64,000 bases of DNA, from NCBI GenBank assembly GCA_949715645.1, contig OX454527.1, positions 19,308,865 through 19,372,864 of the forward strand, written 5' to 3'. Position numbers and translations under genes: made by a program. A model generated the notes under the pieces. It saw only the letters and a program-made list of their open reading frames with translations, had not been told where the DNA came from and made no database searches. The stretch's first letter is position 1; each line of letters starts with the position of its first letter. This DNA is from Portevinia maculata (lineage: Eukaryota > Arthropoda > Insecta > Diptera > Syrphidae). Below, piece after piece: positions 11,068 through 22,793 of the stretch.

Positions 11068-12239
11068 GGCCTGTGGAGAAGCTTTCCACTCCACTTTTAG
11101 TTTAAACTTCAGTTCAGCAATTTATTCGGTTTCATAGTTTCGTTTAAACCTTAAACTGAGTTTAATTTGCAGTTTAAAATAAACGATTGTATTCTGCCTT
11201 TTAAACCGTTTAAATTTGGAAACACTTTATTAGGGGGATCAAATGGTGAAATATTTCGAAACCGCAAAGGGTTCTTTTCCTTAAACGTGCAGACCATGTG
11301 TGATCCAAAGCTCAAAATAATGCACATAGTTGCAAGGTGGCCTGGATCAAGTCATGATTCCACAATTTTCAACAATTCAAGAATCTGTTCTATTTAGGTT
11401 TGAAAATGGAGAATTTGGAAATCATGTTATAGTGGCGGACAGTGGGTACCAATGCAGACGCTATATGATGACTCCTTTACGTAGTTGCAACAATCCACAA
11501 GAAACATTGTACAATGAATCTCAAATTCGTACCGAGTCGGTGCGATGGTAGAAACATGAGAACTAGCACGGCGATATATGGAAGCATTGACGGTTAAAGA
11601 TTTTAAGTAGTTGATGGGTTGAACATGATGACCCACATTCCTTTTTATAGAGTCTTATCAACCAATGACGTTTTCCCAGCAGGATTAAAGTGCAGTCCAA
11701 ATGAAAGTGGGAAAAATACGTGACTTAAATACAAATCGCATGAATCTGGCTTCTGTCGCTTCGGCCTTAACTTAAATATATTTGATTAAATGATATGCAA
11801 AGGAGACAAATAGGGTCGATACATTTAATGCAATGAAAAGCACTTTAACACTACACTATAACGATATTTTGTCATCCTTGGGAATATATTTTGTTGGTGG
11901 TTTTCTTTTCAGACTTTCAAAAAACGTGGGGCAGTGGAAATCCTTAAGCGTTACATTAGCTCAATGCCTAATTTCCTAGCTCAATGCCTAACTGATTTTT
12001 CAATTTCATATCGTTGTTCTGTGTCCACACAAAACAAGCGGTAATGGCAAAACGTGAATAAAAAATACATAACGTCACATTACGTAATAAGAACGAAAAA
12101 TGCTGCCAGCTTCGATTCATAAAATCAAGTTAAACGAAGTTCAGATTTCACTGTGAAAACGGACGAGTTAAACCAAAAATTTGAGCTCAATTTAAGGTTC
12201 AGTTGAACTCAAGTTTAAACCTTCACTGTGAAACTGGCC
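11068..12239 (+). mobile_element. PIF/Harbinger element relic
   Basis: The right end read inward is GGCCAGTTTCACAGTGAAGG followed by TTTAAACTTGAGTTC; the left end has GGCCTGTGG, then TTTAAACTTCAGTTCAG. Such TTTAAAC-rich termini suit Harbinger elements. A transposase scrap lies inside. The left boundary is less certain because another GGCC lies at about 11026. Confidence 0.65.
11200..11551 (+). pseudogene. HARBI1-like transposase fragment
   Basis: The translation shows GEIFRNRKGFFSLNVQ, DPKLKIMHIVARWPGSSHDS and, after a one-base shift near 11385, VADSGYQCRRYMMTPL with NPQETLYNESQIRT. These are the central blocks of DDE_4 (Harbinger) transposases, including the second catalytic Asp in ADSGY. 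The first Asp block and the final Glu block are lost. DDE_4 enzymes cut and paste DNA between 3-bp targets. Confidence 0.8.
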
Positions 12240-14340
12240 ATTAATGTCTTAAATTATTTGCATGACTTAGTATTTTATAGGTAGGTACATAATTATTGTC
12301 TTTCTAATTGTTTTACTTTGCGTATCTCTTTACTAACACCTGCACTAAATGATGAGCCTGTGAGAGCACTTTTAGTTCCAGCAAATTTCTGCACGTGATA
12401 GTTGGTTGCTTTAAGCACTCCACGACACAGAGCTGATAGTGTAAAAAAGAAATCACATGTGTTGGCTGAGGTAATGGACTTTCTTGCACCTCAAAGAATT
12501 TAAGAGTATTTTCATTGAAAATGGATTGGACATATACTTATTTATTGCAGTAATATCACTGTACTCCATATAAGGACACACCTACCTATCCACAGCATTA
12601 CATGACTAAAAAAAACCTAAATTTGTTTCCTTTGCTAATTAACATTTTTATTATATATGCACGTGTCCAAACTAAGCACGAATACGTTCTGCAAGGATTG
12701 GATATTCTGTTTTTTTGTATCAGATAGCGTGATACTAATAAAAAGTAATCAACAGAAGAACGCCCCAATAAATCGGTACTACAAAAATGGGATAATTAAA
12801 ATGCCCTCAAAGATCAGCAACTTTAAACACAGCACCCTTGCCCAAGTGCGTATCTCCTCTCAATTAAATTACCATCGAAATCTCCTGATTGCCTGTCTGT
12901 CCCGATCAACAATCAATGCGTCGTTGTGTATGAAATTTAACGCAAAAAAAAGCAGCCCTCATCCTCGCACACACGTGCAGTCAATTTTCGAGCCAAGAAA
13001 GCGAATAAATTATTAAAACCCTCCTCCTTTTACGAGCGCCCGCCTCAGGGTAAAATATTCAGATAATGAATGGGCCTTTGGACACGCACAGCTTCAGGCC
13101 CCTATCGCCTGGAGCAATCTCTCACCAAAATTGGATTGTGCAACAAGGCGCACATTTTTCGACAGTCACTTCCATTTCAATTAATTTTAATTCATTCAAA
13201 CGACTGCATGATGAGATATAAGATTCAAAGTATTGCACTAACCGTCGAAATGACCTCCGTCTTTTGTTCGTATAATGATGTGTAGCCCATATACTCCATG
13301 GCCGGCACGGCGCCTTGCCGCTTTGATCAATTTCGATCAGATGGGCGAGAATGTCGTCAAATCTACGGGTACCCTCCCTCCAGCTGATAAACGAAAATTT
13401 CCATTGAAGATTATTTTAAGGAAAACCAAATTGTACGATCAAATTACCAGCAGCGCCATGAGACTCACCAAATTCATTCAAAGATACAGATCGGTCATAA
13501 TCGTATTGACTATCGAGTTCTCACATGACGCACTAATAAAGTCGTTGATCTTTGCGATTTATGAGCTATGCTTACGAGTATGTCCATAATTCATTGTAGT
13601 ACGTGACTTGAGCTGAGTGTAACGATGACGTACAATTTTCTGAATGCGATAGCTAAGGGTTGCAGACCTCTTTTAAATTCTTTAAAATCAAACATTTTTC
13701 GAAATTCAACACCGAAGCTATCGTAAAAGACGGGCAATAAAATTTTTAACAGAAAGATACGCATCGAGAATTAACGTTCTGCGGAGTGCTATCTCGGCGG
13801 AAATCGACACCAACCAAAAGCGATGACCTAACACGAGTTCACATAAATTATGGGAATATGTGGTTTGTGATAATCAAGCAAACCCTCTGTAGTGGTCGAG
13901 TGGACATTGATAGTCAGAAAGAAACACTTGTGAGACCACTTGGAACACATTTTGTTATGAGACTCGAGGAGTGTGGGAAATACAAAAAAAAAACAATCTG
14001 TTTGTTTACGTCGATTGGACGCCGCGGCGGAGTAAACATTATAAATCTATGATAGTGCCACTTAATTGGAAATGTCTATTTCCAGAAACTAGTGGGTAAC
14101 AATGTTAATATCCTTTTCAGAAATATTTGAGCTGACGTTCACAAATTAATATTGATCTAGTGTGGACATACATATTTTGATATTTGTTTTGGATTCGGTG
14201 ATATTTTCTAAGACTAATCAATATTTGAGCTTTGGCACTTCCGATTAATGGATTGGCCATGTGGTTACTTAAAATTCATTTAAAAGCACATCATGTTTCT
14301 GGAATTACATAGTTTCAACGTTCAAGCAATCTGCAGGTTT
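12240..14340. other. No recognisable gene
   Basis: Several chance open frames up to 119 codons occur (for example 12657-13016) with no domain, repeat or splice support. 14345-14440 and 15176-15315 appear to be one older sequence divided by the LINE below. Confidence 0.4.
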
Positions 14341-14449
14341 ATTTTCAAACAGTCGGCTCCGCTTAACTGAAACGGCAATTAGCCACAATTTATTTTTCAC
14401 TTAAGCTTTATTTTCGCTTATGCGAACTTCGGATAGCTGAACCGGAGTT

Positions 14450-15165
14450 CCTCTTGAAGTAACTGAGGGCACGACCAAATTCATGCTATCAAAAACAAAA
14501 ACACATCTGTCCATCGACTAGGACAAAACGTCACTTCGAGGTAGTTAAGTAGTTCCTCTACCTAATAGTAAACATTAACTCCACGAATGACACCTTGGTG
14601 TAGAGCCGTCAACGAATTACCTTAGCAAACCGCTGCTACTTCGGTGAAGCCAAACAAATGGGTTCAAAACTCCTCACTCGAAGGACAAAATGCATGCTCT
14701 GTCGAATCTTAATCCTGTCACTCCTGCTTCATGGTGCCGAGTGATGGATGATAAGTAGAAAAGGGGAGCTAGAATTGGGTTCTTTGGAAAGAAAAATACT
14801 CCGTCGGAACTTTGGACCTGTGTGAGAGGAGGTCGAATGGAGGAGAAGATACAATCGGGAACTCTATGAGCTGTGCCAAGATGTGGATGAAGTCCAAAAA
14901 GTCAAATCACGTTGACTACATTGGCTCGGCCACATTGAACGAATGGAGAATACTGCTCCAGTCCAGAGGATCTTGGACTCCCAGCAACCTGGTTCGAGAA
15001 AGAAAGGAAGACCGAACCTCCGTTTTTAAGACCAAGCCGTCGCGGATGCCAGAGTGCTTGGTCTGGAGAACTGGAAGAAGCGTTCCCGGGATTGCAGAGG
15101 ATGGAAGGCTGCAGTGTCTCAGGCAGAGCCTCCTCACGAGTCGGCCGCCCTTTAAGTAAGTAAGT
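14450..15165 (+). mobile_element. 5'-truncated RTE-like LINE with target duplication
   Basis: The insert is flanked by a perfect 10-bp direct repeat, 'aaccggagtt', at 14440-14449 and 15166-15175. It ends in 'taagtaagtaag', a short tandem tail used by several LINE families instead of poly(A). Only the 3' ~700 bp were inserted. Confidence 0.8.
14640..15155 (+). pseudogene. RTE-like reverse transcriptase C-terminus
   Basis: Read across several frameshifts, the text follows the common insect endonuclease-reverse transcriptase tail: SLLLHGAEW, ERKILRRNFGPVCE, NRELYELCQDVDE, LGHIERME, and LGLENWKKRSRDCRGWKAA before the stop. The palm and endonuclease are absent because of 5' truncation. Related tails lie at 49366, 53690 and 45125. 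Confidence 0.75.
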
Positions 15166-15420
15166 AACCGGAGTTTCTAAGTACAACTGAAAACAAATCT
15201 CCAATTAGCCAACCTGGATGTCCGAGGAATACCAATACTCGACCGAATACCCGACAGCAACTAAACCGGACTACCCGCTACATTCAAACTCTCATTCGAT
15301 TTTGTTTTAAAGTATAAAACATACAACTAAAAAAATAGTACCAACAGAAAGTGCGTTTTATGTTGAATAAAATGAATGGAAACTCATATTGATTATTCAA
15401 TTAATTCAGTGTTTATTTAA

Positions 15421-16781
15421 CCCTAGAAAGATAATCTACGTCCACGAGACGTATGTCGCCGAAAAATTGTGTGATATCTTTTGAATTCTAAAACGCAGCG
15501 CGTTGAATGTCACAACTAACTCAGTCGACACCCGGAGCTTGCACGAGACAGTAGTGGCGCCACGGTAAGTACCCACAACAGCCGGTTATAGCAACGTCGT
15601 ACGTCCGGGAGACGTATGATTATCTTTTATGAAACTTTTTGAGATTTTTGATGAAACGGTTTGTTTTTATTTACAGGTACGTAATATTATTTGTTGGCTC
15701 CTATTATTATCTAATCGTCATGGCAAACCGTAGACTATTAAATGAGAGTCAAATTGAGGATTTCTTGGCTCAATGTGAAGAATACTCGATCACGTCCTGT
15801 AGGAAGTTCATTGTTCTGTTACGACGGTCCTTTAACACTTGTATCGTATAAACCAAAGCCATCTAAAATGGTATATTTGCTGTCGTCTTGCGATGAAGAA
15901 GGGATTATTAACCAAACAACTGGAAAACCAGAAATGATAATGTACTACAACCAGACCATGGGAGGTGTGGACGTGGACACCTTTGACCAAATGTGCTCAT
16001 CTATGTCATGCTCCAGAAAAACGAACAGGTGGCCAATGGCCGTACTTTATGGCATTTTTAACATTGCTTTCGTCAACTCCTATGTCATTTACTGTCACAA
16101 CATCCTGTCAAAGAATGAAAAGCCTCTCAGTCGTAAGAATTTTATGAAAAAACTCAGTACAGATCTCACGTCACCTCATATGACGAAAAGGTTAGATGCT
16201 CCAACTTTGAAGCGGAATCTTCGAAAAACTATTACGGAATTGCTGCCAAATGCTAAGGAGAACAGTGTCCAAACAAATGAAGAAGAGCCTGCTGCAAAAA
16301 AGAAGAGATATTGTTCGTTCTGCCAATCAAAAATCCGCAGAATGTCAAAAATTTCATGTGTGAAGTGCAAGAAGGCTGTTTGCGGAGAACATAAGAATGA
16401 CGTGTGTCATGAGTGCACCTAATATAATCATTTGTGATTTAAAATTACTATGACTTATAATTTAAGTTGATTTTAGCCAAGTGGTGCAAATTAAGCAAAT
16501 TTTAAGACTGAAAGTCAATTTTTAAGGTTCCTAAAAAAAAAGAAGTTTTTTTTTGTTTATTTGCAAAGGAGTTTGCATTTTTTGTTTAAATTGTTTAAAT
16601 TAAACTTTTTTATGTAAAATCAATAATTTATTTTTTTGAATAGTATCTATATAATTAAATAAAATAATTATAAATAATCAAAAGTTTATGTGTTTAATTA
16701 AATACACTTATTAAGTGCCATACGTCTCTGAGACGTATGATTATCTTTTACGCCATATATTTTATGATTATCTTTCTAGGG
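15421..16781 (+). mobile_element. piggyBac-like element, internally deleted
   Basis: Both ends are CCCTAGAAAGATAATC, the canonical piggyBac terminus, flanked by TTAA at 15417-15420 and 16782-16785. 'gagacgtatg' repeats lie just inside both ends (15448, 15608, 16728). At 1361 bp it is about 1 kb short of a full element. It sits inside the Tc1 element. Confidence 0.93.
15720..16422 (+). pseudogene. piggyBac transposase, N- and C-termini only
   Basis: An N-terminal stub, MANRRLLNESQIEDFLAQCE (15720), is joined near 15790 to the C-terminal half by a large deletion. The rest, in another frame, reads YKPKPSKMVYLLSS, MYYNQTMGGVDVDTFDQM (the late conserved Asp block), KTNRWPMAVLYGIFNIAFVN, and a cysteine-rich tail CSFCQSKIRRMSKISCVKC then CGEHKNDVCHEC. 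That tail is the zinc-binding end that contacts transposon DNA. Two of the three catalytic Asp residues are gone. A protein of about 226 residues made only of this C-terminal part remains open. Confidence 0.88.
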
Positions 16782-16899
16782 TTAAGGTTATACAAAAAAG
16801 AGTCGTTTTCCAGTTCTGGTAATTAAAAAATTATAAAATGAAAAAAAAACAAAATTTATGCCAATAACAAAGAAAAAATTTAAAAAAAAATGTTGGTCT

Positions 16900-17552
16900 A
16901 TATCTGGTATTGCCTCCTCTTGCTGATATAACTGCCAGCATAATTGCATTCATCAACCTCACGATAATGACGATGAAATCTTGACGAATAGCATTCCACT
17001 CCTCTTCAAGCGCGATTCACAGCTCTGGAAGCCTTGTTGGAGCAGGTATCCGCGCTCGAACCGGACGTTTCAGCTCATCCCATAAATGTTCTATCGGATT
17101 CAAGTCTGGGCTGTGAGCTGGCCAGTCCATCGTACGAATGCAGACGTCCCGTAGATACTGGATCACCACATATGCAGCATGAGGCCGTGCGTTATCCTGC
17201 ATTAACAGCATATCCTGCCCGATATGCGAAAGGTAACACATGGTTTGCGAGGATTTCAGAAATGTAGCGATGAGAAGTTAATCCACTGGGCCATTGGTTC
17301 GATGAAAACTAAAGCTATATGTACGGTTAAGGAGATGCCGCCCAGACCATTACAGATCCTCCTCCTTAAGCAACAGTTTCCTCGATGCAATATTGAGAAT
17401 ATCGTACACCAACGCGACGATACTTCGCTGACGTCGATTACTTACATGTAGACTCACCCTCGACTCATAAGTAAACAGTACATTACCCCACTGCTCCAAC
17501 GTCCAATCCCTATGCTCTCGAGCAAATTCAAAGCGAGCTCGACCGTGGACTA
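16900..17552 (-). pseudogene. Tc1 transposase, C-terminal part
   Basis: After the Harbinger insert the frame reads VHGRARFEFAREHRDWTLEQ and VLFTYESR. In active Tc1 enzymes this block is FTDESR, so the first catalytic Asp is now Tyr (near 17470). Frameshifts follow. LLMQDNARPHAA keeps the second Asp and SPDLNPIEHLWDEL the final Glu, 34 residues on (DD34E). Inactive. Confidence 0.85.
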
Positions 17553-17599
17553 CACGGTTAAAAATTCTGGGTGTTTTTTAATACGGCCCTCGTATTACA

Positions 17600-17990
17600 G
17601 CCGTATGCAATACATGAATAATTTGTTTTTAATATTCCAACTTTATTAAACATTTTTTGTAATAATTTGGTATTAAAATTCAGTACATATCCCACTAAAA
17701 TGTTTTTTGAATACTTTTCCACTAAAATTTAATCTTTAAATATTAAAATATAATATTTCTATATTATAATCTATTACCATTATTATTGAAAACTTATATT
17801 TCAATAATTTGTTATTTGATTTTTGTATAATATCTAGTTAAAAGTGACCATAAAAAAAATGTATTGAAATTTAATATTTGATTGTATTAAAATTCAATAA
17901 ATTTTGTATTTAGCGCGAAACTCTCGACTCAATGCTCAATAAATACTTGTTAACTCTTACTTGAATTGAATATCGAGGTATTAGCTTTTA
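17600..17990. repeat. Left subterminal AT-rich motif array
   Basis: 'tattaaaattcaata'-type units recur in both directions. The same motif fills the right subterminal region (about 22200-22720), and units 'taacccttcagtatta' occur at 17998 and 20785-20885. Shared subterminal motifs support one element and may bind transposase. Confidence 0.5.
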
Positions 17991-18197
17991 ATACCTTAAC
18001 CCTTCAGTATTACAGATACTTTTGTGGTAGCATTGTCACCGTTACGCTACCCCAGCTTTTAGTGAACTTTGACTGACATCTGTCATCATACAAAAATCAG
18101 TCATCAACAAAATTATTTTAATTTAAATTCGATTTGAATATTTTTCAAATTTAGTATTTTATTTATTTTAAATTTGATTTCGAACTTACATATAAAG

Positions 18198-19309
18198 ATG
18201 AATAAGATGACGCTTGTTGCCAAAATAGCATACGCGGCATATTATGGATTCGAAAGCTACTTGGATTTAATCGAAGAAGAAGAACAACAACAACAGTCCA
18301 AAAGGCGTTGGTGGGTTCGTGAGCTGAACTTAACAAGAGATGAAACTGGATTCTACGCCCAGAACTTTGAACAGATGAAGGAACGAGATCCAGAACATTT
18401 TTATAAAATAATAAGAATGTCCCATCAAACATTTGAAATCCTACGAACGCTAATAGAACCCTATTTGGAAAAAACATGCTGGAGAAAACCAATCGAGCCC
18501 AGTGCTCGATTGTTTTTGGTTCTTCTGTAGGTTTTTGTTGCACATATTCTTTCTAATATTACCCATTTATTTTTGCCAGATATCTGTCACAAGGAGTGCC
18601 AAAACAAGTCCTAGCTTGGATGTTTCGCATAGGGTATTCCACAGTCGCAAGCATTATCTATGAAACTTGTGACATACTGTGGGATTGCCTAATGCCCTTT
18701 TACCTAACACAGCCAAATGAGTACGATTGGAAGCGAATCGCATCAGATTTTGAAATGCTATGGAATTTGCCCAACTGTGTTGCTGCTATTGACGGCAAGC
18801 ACATTAATATTCAATGTCCTCCTGGGGCTGGGTCGGAATATTGGAATTATAAGAACCATAATTCAATAGTGTTTCTAGCCTCTTGCGATGCAAACTACAC
18901 ATTTACTACCGTTGACATTGGAGCATATGGAAGTCAGAGTGACGGTGGGATTTTTAAGGAATCCTCATTTGGGAGGAAGATTATAGCGGGTGATTTCAAC
19001 TTTCCTCCACCCAAATTACTACCGAACTCCGATTACCTTTGTCATCATTATATGGTTGGAGATTCAGCGTTTCCATTAAAAACATACTTAATGCATCCCT
19101 ATCCTGGAAAGATACTAGTACAAGAGAAACTCAATTTCAATAAGAGACTTTCCCGAGCTCGACGAGTTATTGAAAATGCTTTCGGCATTTTGGTGGCGAA
19201 ATGGCGAATACTTACGACTACACTTAATATGTTACCCAAGAATGCAGATAAAATAGTCAAGGCCACAGTTGTTTTACACAACTTTGTTAAACTCAACGAC
19301 AAAGCTTAA
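18198..19309 (+). CDS. PIF/Harbinger DDE_4 transposase, two exons
   Basis: Exon 1 runs 18198-18526 and exon 2 from 18580, with a 53-bp GT..AG intron; the join reads FLVLLYLSQGV. The protein is 352 residues to TAA at 19307. All three catalytic acids are present: AIDGKH (about 18790), VGDSAFPL (about 19062) and VIENAFGIL (about 19174). GPGAGS-like and SDGGIF blocks of the family lie between. It would cut and paste the element. After the TAA the same frame stays open for 58 codons to TGA at 19484 (SPDFVDRYDKND to NEFLSANQI), so the stop is probably one recent nonsense change. Confidence 0.85.
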
Positions 19310-19669
19310 TATTCTCCCGATTTTGTCGATCGCTACGATAAAAACGATGAAATCATAAAAGGACTTTGGCGAAGTGAGGTAACCCCACTTTCCAGATCAA
19401 GGACTTTGGGCTCAAATAACTCGTCTCAAGCTGCCTTTATGATGAGAGATAAAATAAACGAATTTTTGTCTGCTAACCAAATATGATAAAGAAATAAAAC
19501 CGTATTATAAAATGTAATTAGGTACATATTTTTATTTATCAAGCGAACTTAAATTATTCAATTTAAAAGATTATAGGAACATAACATTATGAATCACAAT
19601 TCACAGCTTTCATAGTATTTAAGGAAACAAATTAATTATTATTATTTAATAAATTCAGCAGCTGCTGGT

Positions 19670-20414
19670 TTATAAGATTAAAATCCGGGCATGTAGATGA
19701 ATCTTGACGGATTCGGATAATGACTTCATCTTTTTTGCCATGTTCTGCATAAACTCCATATCAACATCTGAAGAAGTTTCGTTAAGATGAGCAGCTACCA
19801 TGAAATTTTGAAATGTTTCCTCTGCTCCGTTTCGCTTTTTGGCTCGGTTTTTTATCGGTGTTACACCATTATCTCCATTACAGTCATTATTATTGACGCC
19901 ATTATTATCGTTGAGGAATATTGGAGGGGACAAAACAGGCACGTCGCCGCTCCCTTCTATTAAATCCGGCTTGTCAGTTTCGCAATTACCAACTTGCCTA
20001 CAAATGATATAAAACCGATAAATAAATTTGAAATAAGGAATTCTAAAATGCAATCATACTTTCTTGTAATCAGCGATGGGATGAGAAAATTAAGACTATC
20101 ATAATACTCCCATTTGTCGTCCATTTCCAAAACAGATCCACTACCAGATGGAACAGAAATCATTGCTTTGTGTTCTCTCAAGAACCGATCTCGGAGACTC
20201 CTCCAACTCTGCCTGCAATCTTGCACTAGAAAAATGGAAAAATTTTACTATGAGAATTTAATTTTGTTTATGCATTACCTGGTTTATTTAAACCTCTGCT
20301 TATATTGTCCCATGCGACAGCTCTCTTGGACGAATTTTTGTATGTCCTTGATTTGGTATTGTATATATAGTCATAATCCTTTACCAGATTGATTAATTGT
20401 TCTTCGAATGACAT
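19670..20414 (-). CDS. MADF-BESS accessory protein, three exons
   Basis: Three exons on minus (20414-20279, 20225-20060, 19997-19670) join with GT..AG introns into 630 bp, 209 residues, without a stop. Residues 1-90 form a MADF domain: FEEQLINLVKDYDYIYN, AWDNISRGLN, CRQSWRSLRDRFLREH, WEYYDSLNFLIPSL. Then an Asn/Asp-rich linker and a BESS-like tail (DVDMEFMQNMAKKMKSLSES). In Harbinger elements a Myb/MADF protein binds the ends and brings the transposase to the nucleus. It is convergent with the transposase gene, ~180 bp apart. Confidence 0.8.
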
Positions 20415-20953
20415 CTTTTTCTTTACCCAGCGACAATGAAGTATTCTTAAAAAAAAAATCAATTCATCATTCATAATCGTTAAATTTACCTGTGAAACCT
20501 TTTGATGCAAATTGTTATTCACTATTTATATTTAATTTAAGAAAACTAAACCCGCTAACAACATCAGACGCCAATAAAAGTAGAAAACATTCCAACTTTT
20601 TGCTGTCGGCTGTTGCTACGTTACGGACATTACTTTTTTTTTTTTTGTCAAATTTAAAGTTCAAGTGCAAAGTTGTTTTGTGATAGCTTATTAGGGATTC
20701 CTATGTTTCAACTTCAGACGTCAGTCAACGCTAACACAAAAGTATCTTTGTGTTTTCCGCTTAAGACCAAGGTATTGATTTTTAACCCTTCAGTAAAAGA
20801 TTTTAATATCTTGGTATTAATTTTTAACCCTCCAGTATTCGATTTTAATACATAGGTATTAATTTTTAGCCCTTCAGTATTACACTTTAATATTAAATAT
20901 ATTTTTGTCGAAAGAAAACTTCGTTAGTTTATTTCAACACGTCGGTCGGCAAC
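20415..20953. other. Intergenic part of the Harbinger-type element
   Basis: Holds the presumed MADF gene upstream region, a T run at 20634-20647, and three 'aacccttcagtatt' units at 20783-20885. No coding sequence. Confidence 0.4.
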
Positions 20954-21780
20954 ATGGAGTTCCTAATGGATAATTTAGTTGGGACCTACATTAAAGTGAA
21001 AAAAGTGGAAACAAATACAATCTTTTTAAAAAAATTAAAAATCAGACGAATGAATCATCTGAATCCTTAGTCGTTTCAAATGAAGATATCCTTCTTTCAA
21101 GTAAGTAATAAATAGCAAGTTTAAGTGCCATATATTTATTTCCTGGAGAGTGCAAACCGTGCTTATTTATTTAAAATTTGTGTTTGTTTTAGTCTTGAAA
21201 AACGAAGAACTGGTGAACGGATTTACTTTGAAAGGTCGAGACGGTGTGCTGACTCCAGTTGATTCCTTGTGCGATATAGTGTGGCAGTATTCAGGCTGTG
21301 CCTGATTCCTTGTGGTTCTTGACACTGCTGTTGGGGAGCCTCCTAATGAAATAAGTGACAATTTGAAAAAAAAAAAACAAGAAGCAGCAATTGGGAGCTC
21401 TCTTCTTTTATACAAAGAAGTAAGCAACTTTTTCAATAGTAAATTCAAAGTACCTATGTATTGTATATAAAAAAATTTTTCTTAATTTTACAGGGATTAA
21501 AAGCATTTTTAAAGACAAGGACAGCGGCATACATTTTGGATGAGTACTACCGTACAAATACGCTAAAGGATTCTTCTCGAAGGTCGTTAGTGATGGCCGG
21601 AGCTGAATATCTGCGCTCAGTAAGTGGGAATTATCCATCTAAGGAGGATAAAATTGCATTTTCTAATCGGTTTCACTACAAAGTAAATTGCTTTCTTTGC
21701 CTTGAATCAAACCATTTTATAAAAATTGAGAAAATAATCAAAGTTGAGAATAATCCATATTTTTTATGTACGAAATAAGA
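20954..21780 (+). pseudogene. Third gene of the Harbinger-type element, spliced, damaged
   Basis: Exon 1 opens MEFLMDNLVGTYIKVKK, shifts frame in an A-rich run, then reads ESSESLVVSNEDILLS to a GTAAGT donor (21101). Exon 2 (21191-21418) reads LKNEELVNGFTLKGRDGVLT, has one TGA, and ends LLLYKE at GTAAGC. Exon 3 (from 21495) reads AAYILDEYYRTNTL, SSRRSLVMAGAEYLRSV and NYPSKEDKIAFSNRF. The 'L-D-SRR-LV ... YPSKEDK' pattern resembles a domain in uncharacterised arthropod multi-copy proteins I remember but cannot name. I assign no function. The splice sites are good, so it was a real gene. Confidence 0.6.
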
Positions 21781-22793
21781 ACAAGAAAGTCTTGACAGCC
21801 AAATTGGTATGTTTAATATTATAAGTAATAACCAAACACTTTTCTTAAAGTTCGATAGTATTATGCTTAAAATTATGTTTTAAAAAATAAAATTTTCATA
21901 TTGAGGCCTTTCTTTTATGAATGATACTTATGTTAAATAGTTTCAGTTTTTATATAGTTATAAGATTACGTTGTTCTTGCTTTTAATAAAATAACTTTTT
22001 TATAAAAGAATTATTTCTTTTTTCCTTTCAAAGTTCAAGATTGAGGGTTTGATATTCAAAAGATCTAAGGTATTATTTTGGGGGTTTAAAGTATAAAAGA
22101 GAATATACACAACAGTTTGGCAACAGCTGAACCTTCCTACTCAATAGTAATAATTACAATAAAAAAAAAATTAAAGATTTAATTAAATTAAATTTATTTA
22201 CTATGCGAGTTAACAATTAATACAATAAAATTGTATATAGTATTGAAATGTAATAAATAAGTATTAATTTTCAATATTATGTGGGTTCAAAAGTAATCCA
22301 ATCAAATCTTAAATAGTATTATGCAAGATTTGATAATCTTGTATTACATTTAAACTCCCTTTGGGCTTAAAACGAATAAAAAAACATTCAATTTAAATAA
22401 AAAAATATATGTTTCAATATCCATAGTATTAAATTCTAATATAAATGACCTTAAAGCCAATACAAGAAGTGATGAATTTTATTTTTTTGGTTTAAATACT
22501 AATAATTATGCTACAAACAACTTCAACCGAAAGAGTTAATTTATCCTTCAATGCTTTGTGTTTTGTATTAAATTTCATCAAAAATACAATCTGAGACCTA
22601 CTAATACTTATGTGTGTTACTATTTAATAATACGAATTTGTTTTTTAATACAAAACTGTATTGAAATTCAATATGTCTTTTATTGGATTTGAAAATTAAA
22701 TATATTCAAAGCATTACATTTAAATGCCATTTTGGACTGGTCATATATGCAACCCAAAAAATATTAAATATAAGGCCAGGATTTTTAACCGTG
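21781..22793. other. Right subterminal region of the Harbinger-type element
   Basis: About 1 kb of AT-rich sequence with repeated 'gtattaaaattcaata'-like units in both directions, matching the left end. No coding sequence. Confidence 0.5.

Larger units (their letters stand above)
17553..22793 (+). mobile_element. 5.2-kb PIF/Harbinger-type element with three genes
   Basis: Ends are inverted repeats CACGGTTAAAAATTCTGG and CACGGTTAAAAATCCTGG (right end read inward). TA flanks both (17551-17552, 22794-22795); because the element starts with C, the duplication may be TA or TAC. It lies inside the Tc1 gene, whose frame is recognisable on both sides. Contents: transposase on plus, MADF-BESS gene on minus, a third spliced gene on plus, and long AT-rich subterminal regions. 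PIF/Harbinger elements normally carry two genes and 3-bp TWA duplications. Confidence 0.85.

Noticed and set aside
12657..13016. 119-codon frame as a gene
   Set aside because: Random-looking composition, no conserved motif, no promoter or splice context.
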